Positions 62,551 through 64,000 of a DNA stretch of 64,000 nucleotides are shown here, one piece after another (position 1 is the first letter of the stretch; each line of letters begins with the position of its first letter). Below the pieces are notes generated by a model, which was given only the letters and a program-made list of their open reading frames with translations, did not search any database and was not told the DNA's origin. Made by a program: the position numbers and the translations under genes. Origin of the DNA: Rhodovastum atsumiense (GTDB taxonomy: Bacteria > Pseudomonadota > Alphaproteobacteria > Acetobacterales > Acetobacteraceae); NCBI RefSeq assembly GCF_937425535.1, contig NZ_OW485601.1, positions 5,687,501-5,751,500 of the forward strand, written 5' to 3'.

Positions 62551-64000
62551 TCAGGACCGCTTTACCGCGCGGGCGCTCGGCAACATCAGCTTGCCCTCGA
62601 TATGGGCGGCCAGGCGCTCGGCCGCCTGCGCCGCGCTGCCCGCCGTGGTATCGACGACGAGATCGGGCGCCTCCGGGATCTCGTAGGGCGCATCGATGCC
62701 GGTGAAGCCGGCGAGCTTGCCCGCCCGCGCCGCCGCATACAGCCCCTTGGGATCGCGCCGTTCGCAGGTGTCGCGGTCGGCGTGGATATGGATCTCGTGG
62801 AACCCTTCGCCCACCGTCGTGCGGGCCAGTGTCCGGTCGACCGCGCGCGGCGAGATCAGCGCCACCAGCACCACCATCCCGGCATCAGCCATCATGCGCG
62901 CCACCACGGCGGCGCGGCGCACGTTCTCGTGCCGGTCGGCCGGCGAGAAGCCGAGATCGCGCGACAGCCGCGCCCGCAACGTATCGCCGTCCAGCACCGC
63001 CACGTCGAGGCCGTGCCGGAACAGCAATGCCTCGGTGGCGCGCGCGATCGTGCTCTTGCCCGCGCCGGGCAGGCCGGTCATCCAGAACACGCCACTGCGG
63101 TGACCCTTCGCCTGCGCCCGTTCCCAGGTGCTGACCGCGCTGTCGACCGGGAACACCGAGGGCGCGGCGACGGCGAGCGGCGCCGGGCCGAGCAGCGGGG
63201 CGCCGCCGACGATCTGCTGGTGACGGTCCACCAGCACGCCGCGCCCGCCGGCGCCGGCGGCAGCGAAGGGATCGAACAGGACGCCTTCCGGGGCCGCCAG
63301 CGTGATCTCGGCGAAGCCCTCGGGCGGCACGTGGTCGGCGGGGTGTTCGGTCAGGTCCTCGATCTGCAGCACGGACTCGATCGCCGCCACCGTCACCGTG
63401 TGCTCGGCGGTGGCCAGCCGCAGGCGGAAGGATTCACCCACCCGCAACGGCTCCTGCCGCAACCAGAACAGCCGGGCGCGCAGCCGCGCCGCCCGCAGCG
63501 GCGGCTGGCCGGGCGGATGCAGCAGGTCGCCGCGATCCACTACCACGTCGGGTTCCAGCACCAGCGCCACCGACTGGCCGGCGACGGCGGCGATCTGGGG
63601 ATTGGTGTGCCAGCCTTCGATCGCGGCGATGCGCGCCAGCGTGCCGTGCGGGCCGACCACCACGGCATCGCCGACCTTCAGCCGGCCGCTCTCGATCCGC
63701 CCGACCACCAGCCGCCGGTCATCGAACCGATAGACGTCCTGCACCGGCAGGCGCAGCGGCCCCTCCGCCTGCGAGGGCAGCGGCGGCACCTGCGCCAGGG
63801 CCTCGGTCAGCGTCGGTCCTTCGTACCAGGGCGTGTGCTCCGATCGCGCGGCCACGTTGTCGCCATGCCGCGCCGAGGCCGGGATCAGCACCACCGGGCG
63901 GATTTCCAGCCGCTCGAGCAGGGCCAGGACGGCGCTGCTGGCGGAAGCGATGCGGTCCTGGTCGAAGTCGAGCAGGTCGGCCTTGTTGAGCACCACGATG
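62551..64000 (-). CDS. cysNC: Bifunctional sulfate adenylyltransferase subunit 1/adenylylsulfate kinase, 3' part
   Basis: The 5' end lies beyond the right edge; about 482 codons are present. The upstream part is the end of the CysN GTPase: NKADLLDFDQDR (the G4 NKxD motif) at the very edge and two beta-barrel domains. The last 180 or so residues are a CysC APS kinase with P-loop TGLPGAGKST and DGDTLRARLSRDLGFSPADR. CysN with CysD makes APS from ATP and sulfate; CysC phosphorylates it to PAPS, in assimilatory sulfate activation. cysD would be expected beyond the window. Confidence 0.93.
   Translation of the reverse strand, partial: IVVLNKADLLDFDQDRIASASSAVLALLERLEIRPVVLIPASARHGDNVAARSEHTPWYEGPTLTEALAQVPPLPSQAEGPLRLPVQDVYRFDDRRLVVGRIESGRLKVGDAVVVGPHGTLARIAAIEGWHTNPQIAAVAGQSVALVLEPDVVVDRGDLLHPPGQPPLRAARLRARLFWLRQEPLRVGESFRLRLATAEHTVTVAAIESVLQIEDLTEHPADHVPPEGFAEITLAAPEGVLFDPFAAAGAGGRGVLVDRHQQIVGGAPLLGPAPLAVAAPSVFPVDSAVSTWERAQAKGHRSGVFWMTGLPGAGKSTIARATEALLFRHGLDVAVLDGDTLRARLSRDLGFSPADRHENVRRAAVVARMMADAGMVVLVALISPRAVDRTLARTTVGEGFHEIHIHADRDTCERRDPKGLYAAARAGKLAGFTGIDAPYEIPEAPDLVVDTTAGSAAQAAERLAAHIEGKLMLPSARAVKRS

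Overview
The window is very GC-rich, dense double-stranded coding DNA with strong third-position GC bias. Gene content (MntR/MntH with an E. coli-like MntR box, a BoxR-type regulator, ACR3/ArsM arsenic genes, SPFH proteins, a bacterial stressosome) fits an alphaproteobacterium, most likely Acetobacteraceae/Rhodospirillales. That placement is inference: there is no rRNA here to settle it. No tRNA, rRNA, CRISPR array, insertion sequence or prophage was seen.

Layout. 1-9.8 kb: the edge of a 2-hydroxyacid dehydrogenase gene; a MoxR ATPase/VWA (CoxE-like) pair; an enolase-superfamily enzyme; an alpha/beta hydrolase; an intergenic stretch with a promoter and a probable structured RNA; a BoxR-like regulator; a two-gene ABC transporter without a binding protein; a ferritin-like and a small stress-type protein. 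9.8-22.6 kb: a radical-SAM-like protein lacking one cluster cysteine, YccF, a CopA copper ATPase, an alcohol dehydrogenase divergent from a LysR regulator, MntR/MntH around a perfect operator dyad, an LpxR-type outer-membrane protein, a Rossmann dehydrogenase, a YdjM-like membrane protein and an MmgE/PrpD protein. 22.9-31 kb: a colinear series for peptidoglycan (lytic transglycosylase, RlpA, DD-carboxypeptidase), then tmk, holB, metG, tatD and an MBL hydrolase, mostly with overlapping stop/start codons. A cluster of four perfect triloop hairpins separates the two groups.

31-44 kb holds the most unusual material. On the minus strand a six-gene operon encodes a stressosome (RsbR, RsbS, RsbT), an RsbT-like ATPase fused to a PP2C phosphatase, and two hybrid histidine kinases, the first carrying another RsbT-like ATPase domain. 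Divergent from it is a four-gene, stop/start-overlapped operon of three SPFH (HflK/HflC-like) membrane proteins plus a P1B-type ATPase without an N-terminal metal-binding domain and with a changed hinge motif. 44-50 kb: two arsenic operons (ArsR, ArsP-like permease and thioredoxin-like protein; ArsR, ArsM, ArsC and ACR3) flank a methyl-accepting chemotaxis protein. 50-64 kb: a GntP-type permease, HisC, LysR, a MASE1 hybrid kinase, a DUF72 protein behind an AT-rich island, a secreted protein, a proline/alanine-repeat membrane protein, WrbA, a lipocalin, an MFS transporter, an orphan Fur-box-like dyad and the 3' part of cysNC.

Main themes are metal and metalloid handling (Cu, Mn, As, an unknown P1B substrate), stress sensing and envelope maintenance. 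Nearly all functional calls rest on recognised motifs in translated sequence, not on database searches.
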